Source: Gymnothorax reevesii (taxonomy: Eukaryota > Chordata > Actinopteri > Anguilliformes > Muraenidae). Taken from it: DNA of 64,000 bases. The stretch lies in the NCBI GenBank assembly GCA_029721435.1, contig CM056578.1:14260313-14324312 (forward strand). Direction: 5' to 3'. The notes under the pieces are model-generated. The model had not been told where the DNA came from. It worked only from the letters and a program-made list of their open reading frames with translations, and made no database searches. Of the stretch, positions 11,331 through 23,530 are shown one piece after another. Made by a program: the position numbers and the translations under genes. Positions within the stretch are counted from its first letter, which is position 1. The number at the start of each line of letters is the position of its first letter.

Positions 11331-11646
11331 GGGGGAGACTGGGGTCTGATGCGCCATAGAGACCAATGAGCCTTAGCACTATTTTGAGGGCTGACTGCAA
11401 TAAACAGTTATGTCCAATATATAACATCTGGACATAACTGTTTATTGCAATTAGCTCTCGATTTTGCGATCAATCGATGCCAAAGGTGTTTAAAATAGGC
11501 AAAATAGTGATATGGCTCATTTATTCCCATGGCTCATCAGTCAATGGTCAAATATTTTGCCTATTTTAAACACCTTTGGCATCGATGATTGCAAAATAGT
11601 GATATGGCTCATTGGTCCACATGGCTCATCGGACCCCAGTCTCCCC
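11331..11646. mobile_element. MITE with nested hairpins (GGGGAGACTGGGG ends)
   Basis: Ends GGGGGAGACTGGGGTC and GACCCCAGTCTCCCC are inverted repeats flanked by TA (11329-11330 and 11647-11648), as in Tc1/mariner-type insertions. Two further hairpins lie inside. One has arms GCAATAAACAGTTATGTCCA near 11397-11450. The other has arms of about 35 bases containing GCCAAAGGTGTTTAAAATAG, near 11476-11588. It is non-coding. Confidence 0.72.
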
Positions 11647-12374
11647 TACCGATGCAGCTCTGATAATAACAGCCCCCTTAATAGTCTGCAGTGTAAAATC
11701 CATCTTATATGTGCTTGCAGTGTGACTGTGCCCTTCGGATCTGAATCTGTCTTGTGTCTGTAGCTTGTCATGTTGTATGGCCATGACTGAGTTCTTACCA
11801 CATTAAATTGTGAGACAGGTAGCTGCAGAAGCTACTTCACCACATGGTCCCAGAGGAAATATCCTGCTCTGCAGAATGGAAGACACTTACTGAGACACCT
11901 TGGAAAATATATATGAACATATGGAGGTCATTCTGGTTGAGAAAATAAGCATTTCCTCTGCTGCTTGTTAAAAGTTGATTTTACTTAATTACAGCAGTCA
12001 TTGCCTTAGCGTTGTGCTGAACTTATTGTGATGGGATTGGGAAGCGGTGGGGGGGGGGCAGTTTTGCGACCATACTGTCGCAATTAATTGTGACAGTATG
12101 GTATTTAAGATTAGTCCTTGCAGTTTTTTCGGAAAAGCAAAACCAAGCTTTCAAAAGAAAAATTTATTTTAAAAAAAAGAGAAGCAAAGTTATTTTGCTG
12201 AATTCGCCATGGAGTCAGGGGACTTATGGCTGCACTCCTAGGGCTTTTTGTACTAAAAAGCACTATCCACTGGAAATAAGGGCTCAGTTGTTCCAACTAC
12301 AGAAAAACCTGTCACATGCTTAGCATGAAAGATGCATAAATTGTATTGCAAAAAAAAAAAACATAAATAAAAAT

Positions 12375-12798
12375 GAACCAATCAGTAAATAGTTTGTGAT
12401 GCTGGATGATGTTACTTTGCCTCTGTGGAAGAGAGGTAACTGAAACAAGGAATCAAACAGCATGTAACCAGTTATTTTGTACAATGTAGCTACCCTGTAT
12501 GTACAATGTACATCAGGCAGGTTGACTGCATGGTCATTTACAACGATGTAATGTAACTTTAATGCCCCCCTGCAAGCAGTATAACCCACATTCCTTTAGA
12601 TTGTAGGGCATTAAAATTACATTACATCATTGTAAATGACCATGCAGTCAACCTGCCTGATGTACATCGTACATACAGGATAGCTACATTGTACAAAATC
12701 ACTGGTTACATCCTGTTTGATTCCTTGTTTCAGTTACCTCTCTTTCACAGAGGCAAAGTAACAACATCCAGCATCACAAACTATTTACTGATTGGTTC
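12375..12798. repeat. Long foldback palindrome with 193-bp arms
   Basis: The left arm (12375-12567) and right arm (12606-12798) are almost exact reverse complements around a 38-base spacer. The outer ends read GAACCAATCAGTAAATAG and CTATTTACTGATTGGTTC. The spacer contains GCAAGCAGTATAACCCACAT, and this spacer sequence is repeated directly after the right arm at 12805-12836. A transcript through it would form a long double-stranded stem. No transposase is present. Confidence 0.85.
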
Positions 12799-12837
12799 AT
12801 TGGTGCAAGCAGTACAACCCACATTCCTTTAGATTGG

Positions 12838-14650
12838 GGGGATGTAAATTACAGGATCTATTAAACCCTCGTGAGCAATGGAAAAACATGCAAACTCTAC
12901 ATATTGAGGATCTAACCCAGATTTTAAAATAAGGGTCATCTCGCTCTTAGGGATTATAATTAGATGGGCTTCGAAGACAAGACAGAAGTATTGGGACAGG
13001 CACATGATAGCTTAAATGGGGGTGCAATCCAAATGTCTTTATGCTGAAAATGTAGTTTTCTTTGTTTTGTTTTGTTTGATTTTCACTTATAGTTTCGCTT
13101 ATAGAATGAATTTACTCATTTAACAAGTAGAATCCTCCAGTCTAATGGAACACAAAAAAATGCTCCTTCGTTGGATTTCACCCGTCAGACATCGCTAGAA
13201 CTCCAGTCCTTTCTACAGAGGCCATCTAATGATAACATCTGTGACAACAGCGCCACCAAATCAATGAACTACCATTCCATTGCATGAGTTTCCATCTAAT
13301 TATACTCAGTGAGGCTATAGGAAGCATGACAGTGTCACAATGTTATTTGAAAGACCAGCAGAAAGGGGAAACTATGTCAATGTGACCATGGGGCTAAGGT
13401 TTCCCGAAGACCAAGGCAACTCGGGACAGTCATGCCTGCCGTAGCCCTGAACAAGATACTTCCAAATTCCGTCATGCTTGGAACACAGGCGGCATCAGGA
13501 CGTGTTTAGAATGTTTAGCACTTAAAATTAGCACGCATTTTAAGACGGGTGATAAATTTTGTTGTCACAGTAGAATGGAGATCTTTTGTGGAACGTTCAT
13601 CACCCACACCTCTAAACACTGACTCCATGAAACATTACTCTCTGTCACATGATATCGGTCCAATCTGAGAATATTTGCTTTATTGTACTGGTCATGAAAC
13701 CCACAATGCTGGCCCCAGTCAAGTATTCTTAGTAGGGATATTATGTTTCAATTCCCTAATTCCTGCTGTGAGCAAAAAAAACATCAACCATTAGCGCCCC
13801 TAAGTTCCCAAACAAAGCAAATTTCATCGTAACCAACCACTCCTGTTTTTAAGCATGCCGATTTAATTGAAATTGTTGCTCTGTAAAATACAGAGGAAAT
13901 GTCTCCCCTCTCAAGAGTTGATAATGTGTGGAGAGCTGGATGACATCCTGTGTCTGCATGCAGACTGAATGGGCATCCGTAATCAAGCTTCATTTTCAAA
14001 TTTTATGTTCTTGCCAAGTTGTGTGGCAGCTCACTGTAGCGCCAGAATGATTGCTTCTAGAAGAAGCCTCCAAGACCCCATCCTTTATTCAGGTCAAAAG
14101 CAATGCTGCGTTTGATTTGAGCTGGGAAGTCAGGATTTGAAGTTGAATATACATCAAGTTGAACACCTCCTAAAGACGGATTTCCGACTAATAAAGTCAG
14201 GAGAGCCTCACCAACCCCAACCTCAGAATCTAAGATCGCTGCACTGCACATCCACAGTAATGAAAGATGTAGAAATATTCTGTTTAGTAGCACTTTTGTT
14301 TCTTTGGTGTATAACTAAATCAGTTGTACACACAGTACTGTCCAACTTCTATCTGTTGGCATGTTTCTTTGGTTTTTATATGCAAAATACAGCATAATTA
14401 CTTGTGAACACATGGTGTTGCTAACACTGGCTAAGGTAAACCCACTTGCCCGATCCCTTGAAATATGTCGGTTTTCCAACTTGATGCACTGGAATGAGGT
14501 TGACGGGGGTATGCCGTCATTTCCTGCTCTGACTTCCAATTTTCAAGGTAAATAGAATGCAGCACAGAAACACTTGCATTATGACAAAAATACAAATAGT
14601 CAATCTTTCTTTCCACCAGGTCTCAGGAGAATGTATGGAATATGTGCATA
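12838..14650. other. Stretch without recognised gene
   Basis: Mixed-composition DNA. A phrase near 12880-12920 (aacatgcaaactctacatat) is a tail-like scrap of the interspersed repeat seen at 10.45 kb. No exon-like frame is convincing. Confidence 0.45.
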
Positions 14651-14652
14651 TT

Positions 14653-14703
14653 TGTGTGTGTGTGTGTGTGTGTGTGTGTTTGGGAGTGCGTGTGTGTTTG
14701 TGT
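14653..14703. repeat. (GT)n microsatellite
   Basis: About 13 GT units followed by interrupted GT. Open frames across it give only C/V or H/T repeats and are artefacts. Confidence 0.9.
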
Positions 14704-16319
14704 CTCTTCATTTGATTTCAACTGAGCCTGATCTGCAGGGAAACAGCTGCACAGTTCAAAGGTCAGAAATTTCAGGCAGTCAGCAAAGACTGCAGATCTT
14801 GCTGAGGATCTCAAAGCTCCACCTCCAGATCTGGGGTTGAACCGTTTCCTCAATCTCCAACCTGTGAGAGATCTCCCTGATGGATAGTTCTGGGAGCCAA
14901 TGAGGCAAGTGAGTTGTCAGAGGGAGGGATGGTTCTTGCTCTGAGATGTGGCTAAACCCTTACCTCTATTTATGTCCCGGTCCAACAGATTAAGGGCCCT
15001 CTTGATAGGCAGCTGCAGGAACCAATGAAATGGCTGCTTCGTCTGAGGGAGCGATATTGTGGGAGGGGGCCCGATTTCATGGAGGGTTGGGGGTGGGCAG
15101 AGCTGTGGGGGGGAGGGCGTTGGTGGTAGGGGAGGCAAGAACATCTGCTGGGCCGTAAATGAGAGCCTTGTCCACAGCTGTATCGAGAACAAGCGAGAGA
15201 GTGTTCCTGCTGGCACTGATAGTGCATTCCAGCTCAAGCTACTCACCCGACATTGGTGTCATTTGCACAAGTTTCACATCTCCCGCTCACTCTCCGTCCT
15301 CCCTATCACTCTCTCCTCCTCTCTCTCACTCACTCTCTTTTGAAGTCATATTGGAATTCAAAGTGCTTCGTTGGTATGGCAAAATTTGGCATAGCCAAAG
15401 CATGGCGATGAACATGTGAAACATCAAATAATAAGCACAATAAATAACAGAATAACATGTTTGCTTATTGAACTGATGAAAAATATTAGCACCATAAAAC
15501 CTCCAGCTGCTGCTGTATTCAAAGTTGTTGAACTTCAGTCCAATCTTAGGACAGCAGGGCAGAACCATCACACTTAGCAAGTTTGCCATTAGCTGTGAAT
15601 ATCTTGATCACTAAGCTGGCTTATACAACTTTTTGAGGTCATCAGTTTCCACAAAGCAAGTGACTGCACCACACTATCTGGGTTTACAGTGTATTTGAGG
15701 GAAAACTTAAGTGGCTAAGTCAGAGTTTAAGGAGTTTGTGACATTCACCCTTTCTCTTTCTAGAGGGCTCTCTCACCTGCAGTTACCCCAATCGCAGCAC
15801 AGCCTTGTAAATCTGAACAATGGCATGTGCACACTTAATATTGGTCTTTCTGGGTCTCATCCATCCACAGTTTAATGACGAGGACCTTGAGGATATTATT
15901 CACTTTGCACGTTCCAGTCAGATAAAGCATGACTCAGGCTAGCCTAACCCTTCTAAACCCCAACTAAACCAACACAGTGAGAGGTGTGAACACTGTCTAC
16001 AGAGCAATTATCTGTGCACAGGATAAAACAAAACAAAACAAAAAAACTTTCAAGGTAACTTTGACGGACAATAATAGTGGGTGTGCGCATATAAAGGGTT
16101 GCGAGAGAGAAAGATCATCAGTATTTCCATGATATCATATTGTAATAATTTCTGTTATTGCGTCACTGCTGTGTTATTATTATTATTATCACTATCCCTG
16201 GGTTTGTGTAGGTAGGTTTTATATGTATCGGCCTACTGGTCCACTCTTGTTCAACCTGATGACAGAAGGGAATCGTTTAAATATTCAGAAAAGTGAGTAG
16301 CATCTGTTCGCCCGCTATC
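14704..16319. other. Stretch without recognised gene; GC-richer segment at 14.74-15.35 kb
   Basis: The first 600 bases have balanced composition, G-runs (15060-15140) and a pyrimidine-rich tail (15280-15340), unlike the AT-rich neighbourhood. It might be regulatory, but no signature proves it. A fragment at 15627-15690 (ggtcatcagtttccacaaag) repeats the arm of the MITE at 10.93 kb. Confidence 0.4.
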
Positions 16320-16735
16320 ACATCGTTAATCGCCATTAGCTCCCCCCTCCCCCCTCGCCAAGGTTGATACAAATATTGATAATGCATAAAGGAGGGCAAT
16401 CACGCCCTGAGGCGATGAGCCGACGATAATGGCGGGAAGAGCTGCTTTCGTGCGGCAAGGCGTTCCCACGGGGACTGGAGAGGCGGCGGGCGTGGGTGCC
16501 CATGCAGGCCCGGTCATTAAACGGCAGAGGAGTATGGTGCAGGTATCTGTGGATCCACTTAAGACGGAGAGGGGGCAGGACTGTGCCTAGTTCCCCTGGG
16601 GGGGATGAGGGTAAATCTTATTGTTCCAGTCTGCCCCCTCCCCCAGGCAACAGGTGCACATGCAGAGGACAAGATTCAATGGGGGAGAGAGAGGCAAAAG
16701 CATTGTATGAAGCAGACGAGCTGTTTGTTATATAG
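16320..16735. promoter_or_regulatory. GC-rich candidate conserved non-coding element
   Basis: A compact GC-rich block contains TAATGGCGGGAAGAG, GCGTTCCCACGGGG and GGCGGCGGGCGTGGG, with no repeat structure. It differs from surrounding DNA and ends where CA microsatellites begin. The open frames in it carry no known domain. Conservation has to be tested before calling it an enhancer. Confidence 0.25.
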
Positions 16736-16760
16736 ATAAACACCCTGCAAAAATCAGCAG

Positions 16761-16811
<51 letters not shown>

Positions 16812-16868
16812 TATATGCAACAATGCCCGCACACTCGCATGCCCATAGGAACACACCAACACAAACAG

Positions 16869-16901
<33 letters not shown>

Positions 16902-16986
16902 ACAATACTCATATGCAAACAAAAATGTACCCATGCTAAAACAACCATATGCTCACAACAGTACACACACTCTGACACACACGCGG
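16761..16986. repeat. (CA)n/(GCAC)n microsatellite cluster
   Basis: Two CA arrays (about 16766-16808 and 16868-16898) are separated by CA-rich degenerate sequence, with a GCAC array at the left end. All frames across it are low-complexity. Confidence 0.9.
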
Positions 16987-17139
16987 CATAATGTCAACTT
17001 ATATTTCTTTCTAATTAATTCATCCTCGAGGATTATAGTAACAAATTGAATTATTACTTATTGAGCAGTTCATTTCAGTCCATTCTGTTTTTGCCATCAT
17101 CAGTGAGTCCATTGTTCTGTCGGATTTTGTTGGTGCTGG

Positions 17140-17480
17140 TCTGAAACGGAACTAGGACCACTTGCTTCCTTCAGATTAAAATTCTTCAGCGCTCCACTAA
17201 TGGAGCCTAATTTTCACATGCAAAACCTTTTAATTGCAAAGCTGACGGCAGACCCAATGATTATTCAGGGCATTTGGTTTGCACCAGTCATTACTTCTGT
17301 CATTGGCTTTGCTTATACTAATAGACTAGCACAAGCTAAAGGTCATAGTGAGTCAGGCCCTCAGTGTGAATAAATGCTATAATGAATCAGTGAGAAATTC
17401 AGTTTCTAACTGCATGAATTTAAGCCCACTGGATGACAACACTAATGCACTAATGATCTCCTGCAGTTCACCTCACCGAT
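17140..17480. promoter_or_regulatory. AT-rich candidate conserved non-coding element
   Basis: Non-repetitive sequence rich in homeodomain-like cores (CCTAATTTTC, CTTTTAATTGC, ATGATTATTC) and free of microsatellites. It has the look of vertebrate developmental enhancers near transcription-factor genes, but this is impression only. Confidence 0.18.
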
Positions 17481-20135
17481 GAAGCCTCTGCATAGCACTT
17501 TTATAAAATGTATTATGAGCCTTGAAATTTTTCCTCAGCTTTTTTCCTAAGAGTCTGGGGAAGGAAAATAAAACCAAGTTCTATGAACAGTACATAGTCC
17601 AGAACAGTACGTTTTTTTTTTTTGCAAACAAACTCAGCAACAGTTTATTTCGCTTATTCACCAGAAAACTGAAAAGTATTAGTGAAATGGTCTAGTGTAA
17701 GACTCCCTTGCAAAGGAAAACTTGCACTCTCATGGCCTTTAACAGACCATGATTTGTGAACCCAGGTCTAGAACAAGGCCGCCAAACCTTTTTCTCAGAA
17801 ATGTAAAATCCTGGACGGTTTAAAATTCATCCTTAACAAGGCACCTCTCATCCAACAGCTTGAGATCTTGATGAGCTACTAGTCTGTGAGTGCCATATTA
17901 TAGTCGAAAGGAAAACCTCCTGGATGGTAGATCTTTAGGACCAGCGTTGGTTAGTCACAACCTACAACATTTGCATTCGTAAAATACATAGATGAAATTC
18001 AACATTCATACTAAATAAATAATAAAAAAAGGAACTTTTGAGGTACAGGTTTCTCCCCACATTTCCAAAAATTTTTGCGAAAGTACTTGTACATTTCCTG
18101 GAACTATTGCAGCAAGTACTTCCTATGGGCAAAAAAAAAGAAAAAAAGAAAAGAAACAGAACAAAGTGCATGGAGCTGGCCAGAATTTCATGTACCATTC
18201 ATGGATCGACAACGTAAGTCCTATGTTAGTTTTTCATCCCCACATTTTCTGCAAGCACAGGACTACAAAAGTCAGAATCACAATCAGCCGGGTTTGTGTC
18301 CCAATTATTTAAACCAGCTGGTGCTCAGACAGAGCGTCTGATGCCTTCCGTAGCAGTCATTTACTATCAAGTTCTGCCTCTTACCTGTGAAGGGCTGGAT
18401 CAAGCCCATCTTGTTTGGGTCAGATTGTCCTAGCTGGTTTGCCTCTTTTTACAGACCCTCCTTGGAGTTATTCCTTTTCCATGGGCCATTGGTTTATTAT
18501 CCAGTGAGCTGATCAAAGCCAAATCAATAAAGCCAGCGGAAGAGGGGAAAAACCTCCATTACCAACAAAAAAAGGGAAAGGAAGGCCTGATTGAGCGAGT
18601 TTGGAATCACTGAGTTACAGTATTAGATCAACAAAATGCATAATGGCCGAAGAGAACAGTCACTTGCTGGTAGCTGAAAGCAACGGATTTCTGGGACACA
18701 GGCTTAGAATAAAAAAAAATTAAGAAATAAATAATATATAAATTGTTATTCTTGGAATGGGTGGAGGCTCCTGCACTACAATCCCTTCCACTCCAACTGC
18801 AGGCAAAACGAGAGGATCCCGCGTACAGCCATGTATGTGGAAACCTCCCCACTCGACCAGGCGAAGAGATGCTTTGAGGTCAGGAAGACTAAGATAAAGA
18901 AAAATGTGGACTTTGAGGTGCACCTGACAAGTTTAGAGAAGAACTGATGGCAGGAGCTGCATTTGCCCCGTGTTCACCATGATCTGTCTGATAGAGCCCT
19001 CGCCCCAAAAAAAAATCCAAAAAGCCTGAATTTCCTGAAGTTAAGTAAGCCCTTCAACCACAACATTGTAACCTACCACACCCACATCAGATGCAATTAG
19101 TGTGCTGGGATATAATGATATCATAAATCATTGGCAGAATCATGCAAGTGTGTTACTGTACTTGAAAGAGGCAGGTAAAGAACAATACAAGCTGTAGCTA
19201 TAGAGATGGATATCTGAACCACTGGTGGTTTTAGTGGACTCGTGCCTCCGGCCTCAGAGCAAAATTCTCATATTTCAGTGGCCCACACCATGCGGGCATG
19301 GCATTCTCTTGACAGAAGGGATTATCTTCCATTGGAAAGGTCAGGAGTGCTCAACTGACCCAGAGGATCAAACCTTTCCCTCAGTTAGCCCTATAGAGGT
19401 TTGAATGCAGTTATTTATATGGTGAGATTTATGTCTCTGCAAGTGACAACAGACCTTCTCTCTGCTGTCCTCAGCTGAAGGCTGGGTCATTGTACCGAAG
19501 GATCCCTGTTAGGGACACGAAGGGTCAATTCCACAGATGCACGCACAGGCAAAAAATGGGTTTTCTGAAGGGGTCGTGTGCACCTATATGTTGCTCATGT
19601 ACACGGTGTCGAACGGCACTTGCGCTCTCCCTCAGACATCTCAGACCCCTCGTCTCATGATCAGTTTGGGTTATTGTCTGGACTCAAATACAGGCTGTAT
19701 CCAGAAGTGGCACTCTTGAGCTGCCATTGTCACTCATGGCTGCCCTAAACGGGGTTGGTCAGCAACAAGGCCTGTTTTCCATTCTCAAACAGACAGATTG
19801 TTCACCGGTGATAGTGCTGAGACCTGCCCGTTACATGCCAATTGCTCTTTTCTCTCTCTTGTGTCGTCAGCCGTTCCATTCTCTTGATGCTGTGGCATTT
19901 TTCAATTTTTCTGCTGGCTTTATGTAGGCTATTGAAGACACCCAAAACAAAAAGTTAAGTGTCTCTGTATACATCACAGACAGCTAAATGTTTGTTATTA
20001 TTGAAGTGCTCAGCGGGTCCATGTGGCGTGCGTCTGCGTCACAAAACCACACACTTTTTTTCCCTTTATGTCCCTGCGTATCTCCCTGAAAAAGCAATAA
20101 AAATCTATTGATTTTTCAATTTGCCACTAATAAAG
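17481..20135. other. Stretch without recognised gene
   Basis: No transposon end, exon or RNA gene is recognisable. A-rich short runs occur near 18125-18155 and 18708-18740. Confidence 0.4.
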
Positions 20136-20137
20136 TA

Positions 20138-21709
20138 CAGCCCCAATTCCGAAATAGTTGGAACAAAGTGTAAATTGTGAATAAATTCAAAACACAATGA
20201 CTTTCAGATCACACCAGCCAGTATTTTACTAACAATAGAACATAGTTTCAACATTTGCTATGTTATCTAAGAAATTTTACAATTTTATCCACCAAATGAG
20301 CTCATTTCAAATTTGATGGCTGCTACAGGTCTCAAAAAAGTTGGGACAGGAGCCTGTTTACCATAGTTTAGCATTCCCTCTTCTTTTTAACACAGAGTGG
20401 AGGCGTATGGCATTGAGGAAACAAGTTTCTTGAGTTTAGCCATTGGAATTTGATCCCACTCTTGTTTAATACAGGCTTCCAGCTGCTGGAGAGTTTTGGG
20501 TCTCCTTTGACGGACTTTTTGTTGAATTATGCGCCAAATGTTCTCAATGGTGCAAAATCAGGACTGCAGGCAGGCCAGCTCATCACGCGGACTCTTCTAC
20601 TACAAAGCCATAAAGTTGAAATACCTGCTGTATGTGGTTTTGCAATATCCTGCAGAAATGCACAAGGCTTTCCCTGAAGTAGATGTCATCTGGACGGAGC
20701 ATATGTTGCTCTAAAACCTTAATATACCTTTCAGCATTCATGGTGCTTTATAAAACATGCAAGTGTCCCACACCATATGCACTAATGCATCCTCATGCCA
20801 TCGGAGATGCTGGCTTTTGAACTGAACACTGATAACAGGAGGGGTGGTCTTTCTCCTCTTTAGCCCAGAGGACATGGTGCCCATTATTTCCAACAAGAAT
20901 GTCAAATTTGGACTCATTTGACCACAGGACACTTTCCCACTTTGCTACAGTCCATTTTAAATGAGCCTTGGCCCACAGAACACAGTGGCTCTTCTGGATC
21001 ATGCTCAACAATGGCTTTCTTTTTGCATGATAGAGTTTTAGGTGGCATCTGTGGACGGTATGGCGGACTGTGTTTACAGACAGTGGTTTCTTAAAGTACC
21101 CCTGGGCCCATTTTGTAATGTCAATGACAGAATCATGCCGGTGAGTGATGCAGTGGCGTCTGAGGGCCCGAAGATCGCGGGTATCCAATAAAGGTTTTCG
21201 GCCTTGTCCTTTACGCACAGAGATTTTTCCAGTTTCTCTGAATCTTTTGAAGATGTTATGCACTGTCAGTGATGAGCCCTTCAAAGCCTTTACAATTCGA
21301 CATTGAGGAACAGTGTTTTCAAAGCTTTCCACAATTTTTTTTAACGCAAACCTTCACAGGTTGGAGAACATCTGGCCATCTTCAGTTCTGAGAGCTCAAC
21401 GTCTCTAAGACATCCCTTTTATTGCCAATCATGTTACACACCTGATGCCAGTTAACTTAATTACTTGCTAAATGTTCTTTCAGCTGATTCTCATTATAAT
21501 TTTTTTTTTGCCTGAGACTTCTTGCAGTCAGAAAAGTTGAAATAAGCTCATTTTGTGGATAAAAATGTAAAATGTCTCAGTTTCAACATCTGAAATGTTA
21601 TCTATGTTCTATTGTAAATAACATATTGGCTCATGTGATCTGAAAGTCATTCCATTTTGATTATATTCACAATATACATTTCGTCCCAAGTATTTTGGAA
21701 TTGGGGCTG
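20138..21709 (-). mobile_element. Tc1-like transposon, decayed full-length copy
   Basis: The 1572-bp element is flanked by TA on both sides (20136-20137 and 21710-21711). The terminal repeats begin CAGCCCCAATTCCGAAATAG on the left and CAGCCCCAATTCCAAAATAC read from the right. The similarity continues for about 80 bases to a TGACTTTCAGATCACA block. The transposase is read from the minus strand and is broken. The same family recurs at 36.9 kb. Confidence 0.88.
20400..21380 (-). pseudogene. Tc1-like transposase (broken)
   Basis: A 179-residue open piece (20793-21332) contains the paired helix-turn-helix DNA-binding region ([20 protein letters not shown]) and the start of the catalytic core. Motifs such as [17 protein letters not shown] and [11 protein letters not shown] are typical of fish Tc1-like transposases. 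The first catalytic aspartate of the DDE triad is changed: the sequence reads VLWSNESKF where WSDE is expected. The piece ends after VQKPAS, and the remaining catalytic core lies in shifted frames further left. It is shorter than the usual 340 residues, so the enzyme is inactive. Confidence 0.85.
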
Positions 21710-21808
21710 TACATACATCACGTTTTAATGATGCTACCTATAATTTAAAAAACCTGACACAGCCATCCAGGATTAGGGGTTTGACAGTCCTGTTCTGAAT
21801 GAAGAGTC

Positions 21809-22605
21809 CAGTGACGTGCAGTCGGAGGTTAGTTTGGTCAGGCAGAAACCTCCCCTTTGCTTGATTAGCAATCAGATGACTATCTAGTTTAGTAAGACTA
21901 TTATGAATGACGGACCAGTTTAAGTTTCCGCAGCGTTAATACTTAGGCTATATTGAACTTGAAATGCTCACAAAACTGCAGATTTGCGAGCAGGCCTACT
22001 TGCTTACAGCAAGCCAGAGACGTGTGGTGAGTTGAGGCAGTTACCCAAACTTTTATCACAGGATTTTGTGAACCTGTTCCCACGTACTATTCCTGATTGA
22101 CAATCAAAACAATCAAGACCAAGCCTGTAGGAAGCCTGATACTGATAGAGGAGATAATGACTTCATTCACGTATACGCTGCTATTCGAGACTGCAAGGAT
22201 GGAGATCTGAATGATAAATTAGGAAAAATTCTCAGCTCTCGGTAATTCTGTATATCGTTTAAACATTTTGTTAATCGGATTACGAAAGAAGACTGAAAAT
22301 AAACGCCCGCTTTTGGTTTGGTTAAAGGAGAATACATTTAAGCATTGAACTCTGCATAAGTCGAACGGTGTTAATATTTTTTGATTACACTGCTTTGGCT
22401 TCCTGGAAGCAAGTACACATAAGTCTGCAGTCTAAAGAGCATTTCAGGTTCGATATACTGAGTAATAACGCTGCGGTAACTTAAACTGGCCCGTCATTCT
22501 GCCGAATAGTCTTACTAAACTACGTACGTAGTTAATCGTCTGATTGCTAATCAAGCAAAGGGGAGGTTTCTGCCTCACCAAACTAACCTCCACCACACGT
22601 CACTG
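21809..22605. mobile_element. Non-autonomous hAT element with ~140-bp inverted repeats
   Basis: The ends CAGTGACGTGCAGTCGGAGG and (reverse) CAGTGACGTGTGGTGGAGG open inverted repeats of roughly 140 bases, which include a shared AGGCAGAAACCTCCCC block. The flanks GAAGAGTC (21801-21808) and GAATAGTC (22606-22613) agree at 7 of 8 bases, as expected for an 8-bp hAT target duplication. The interior has no transposase frame. Confidence 0.75.
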
Positions 22606-23181
22606 GAATAGTCTACTTACAAAACTCAATTTAATCCAGGACTAAGCTTAATTTGAATAAGTAAAACCTGCCTAAAGGACTGTAGAACCTTTCTCTGCAG
22701 AGACCTGACATCCTTACTGATGCACCTCTGGATGAATGAATGAAGAAGCAGCAATCTTAGATTCAGCAATCAGCTGATAAGTAAAGTATATGAGGTGAAA
22801 ATTCAAGTCAGAAAAAAGTAAAAGTCCTGTTCAGTGTTCCTTCCATGTTTCAGCCTGATATCTTTCACTGTGTGGATACAACTGATTTCACTATTTAGTC
22901 CAATACCTCCTGTGCGAAGAGCAACATCATGAGCAAATCCAGATCACTAAAAGAAAATGCTAGGAATAACTCATTTCTTTATTTTTTTCTGAGCCTGAAC
23001 CTCACTCCTATGGCAACTGGATAAAAGATGTATATGTGCCTGATGTGTCCCACAATAGCAGCCTGTGTAATTTAATGGATGTGCTCCTGTGTGCTCCAGG
23101 ACCTTAAATTTACAGCCTGGAGGGTAGCGCAGGATCCTTTATGAGAATGAATCATGAGAGAACGGTAACCTGATTTCCAGC

Positions 23182-23530
23182 CACAGACACACTCAAAAAC
23201 ATGCAAACATACACACACCCACGCGTGCCCGCGCATGCGCACGCATGCACGCACACACACACGCACGCACGCACAGACACACATACGCACACACACTAAC
23301 ACGCACAACAGACAACATAGACACACAAATTCACACGCAATATGCAGCTAGACACACGTGCACACAAATAGACACCACAAAAACCTTCACACAAACATAC
23401 CATAGGCACAGACACATACAGTACACATCATAGAAACATACACAGACAAAGACACACACTGCAGACAACACACATGATAAAAATGCACTGACACATCCAC
23501 ATACAAACAAATACACAAATATGCACATCA
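23182..23530. repeat. CA-rich cryptic microsatellite
   Basis: About 350 bases of CACA with frequent G, T and GCGC interruptions, denser at 23210-23300. Both strands give long low-complexity frames (H/T or C/V/L) that should not be read as proteins. Confidence 0.85.
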
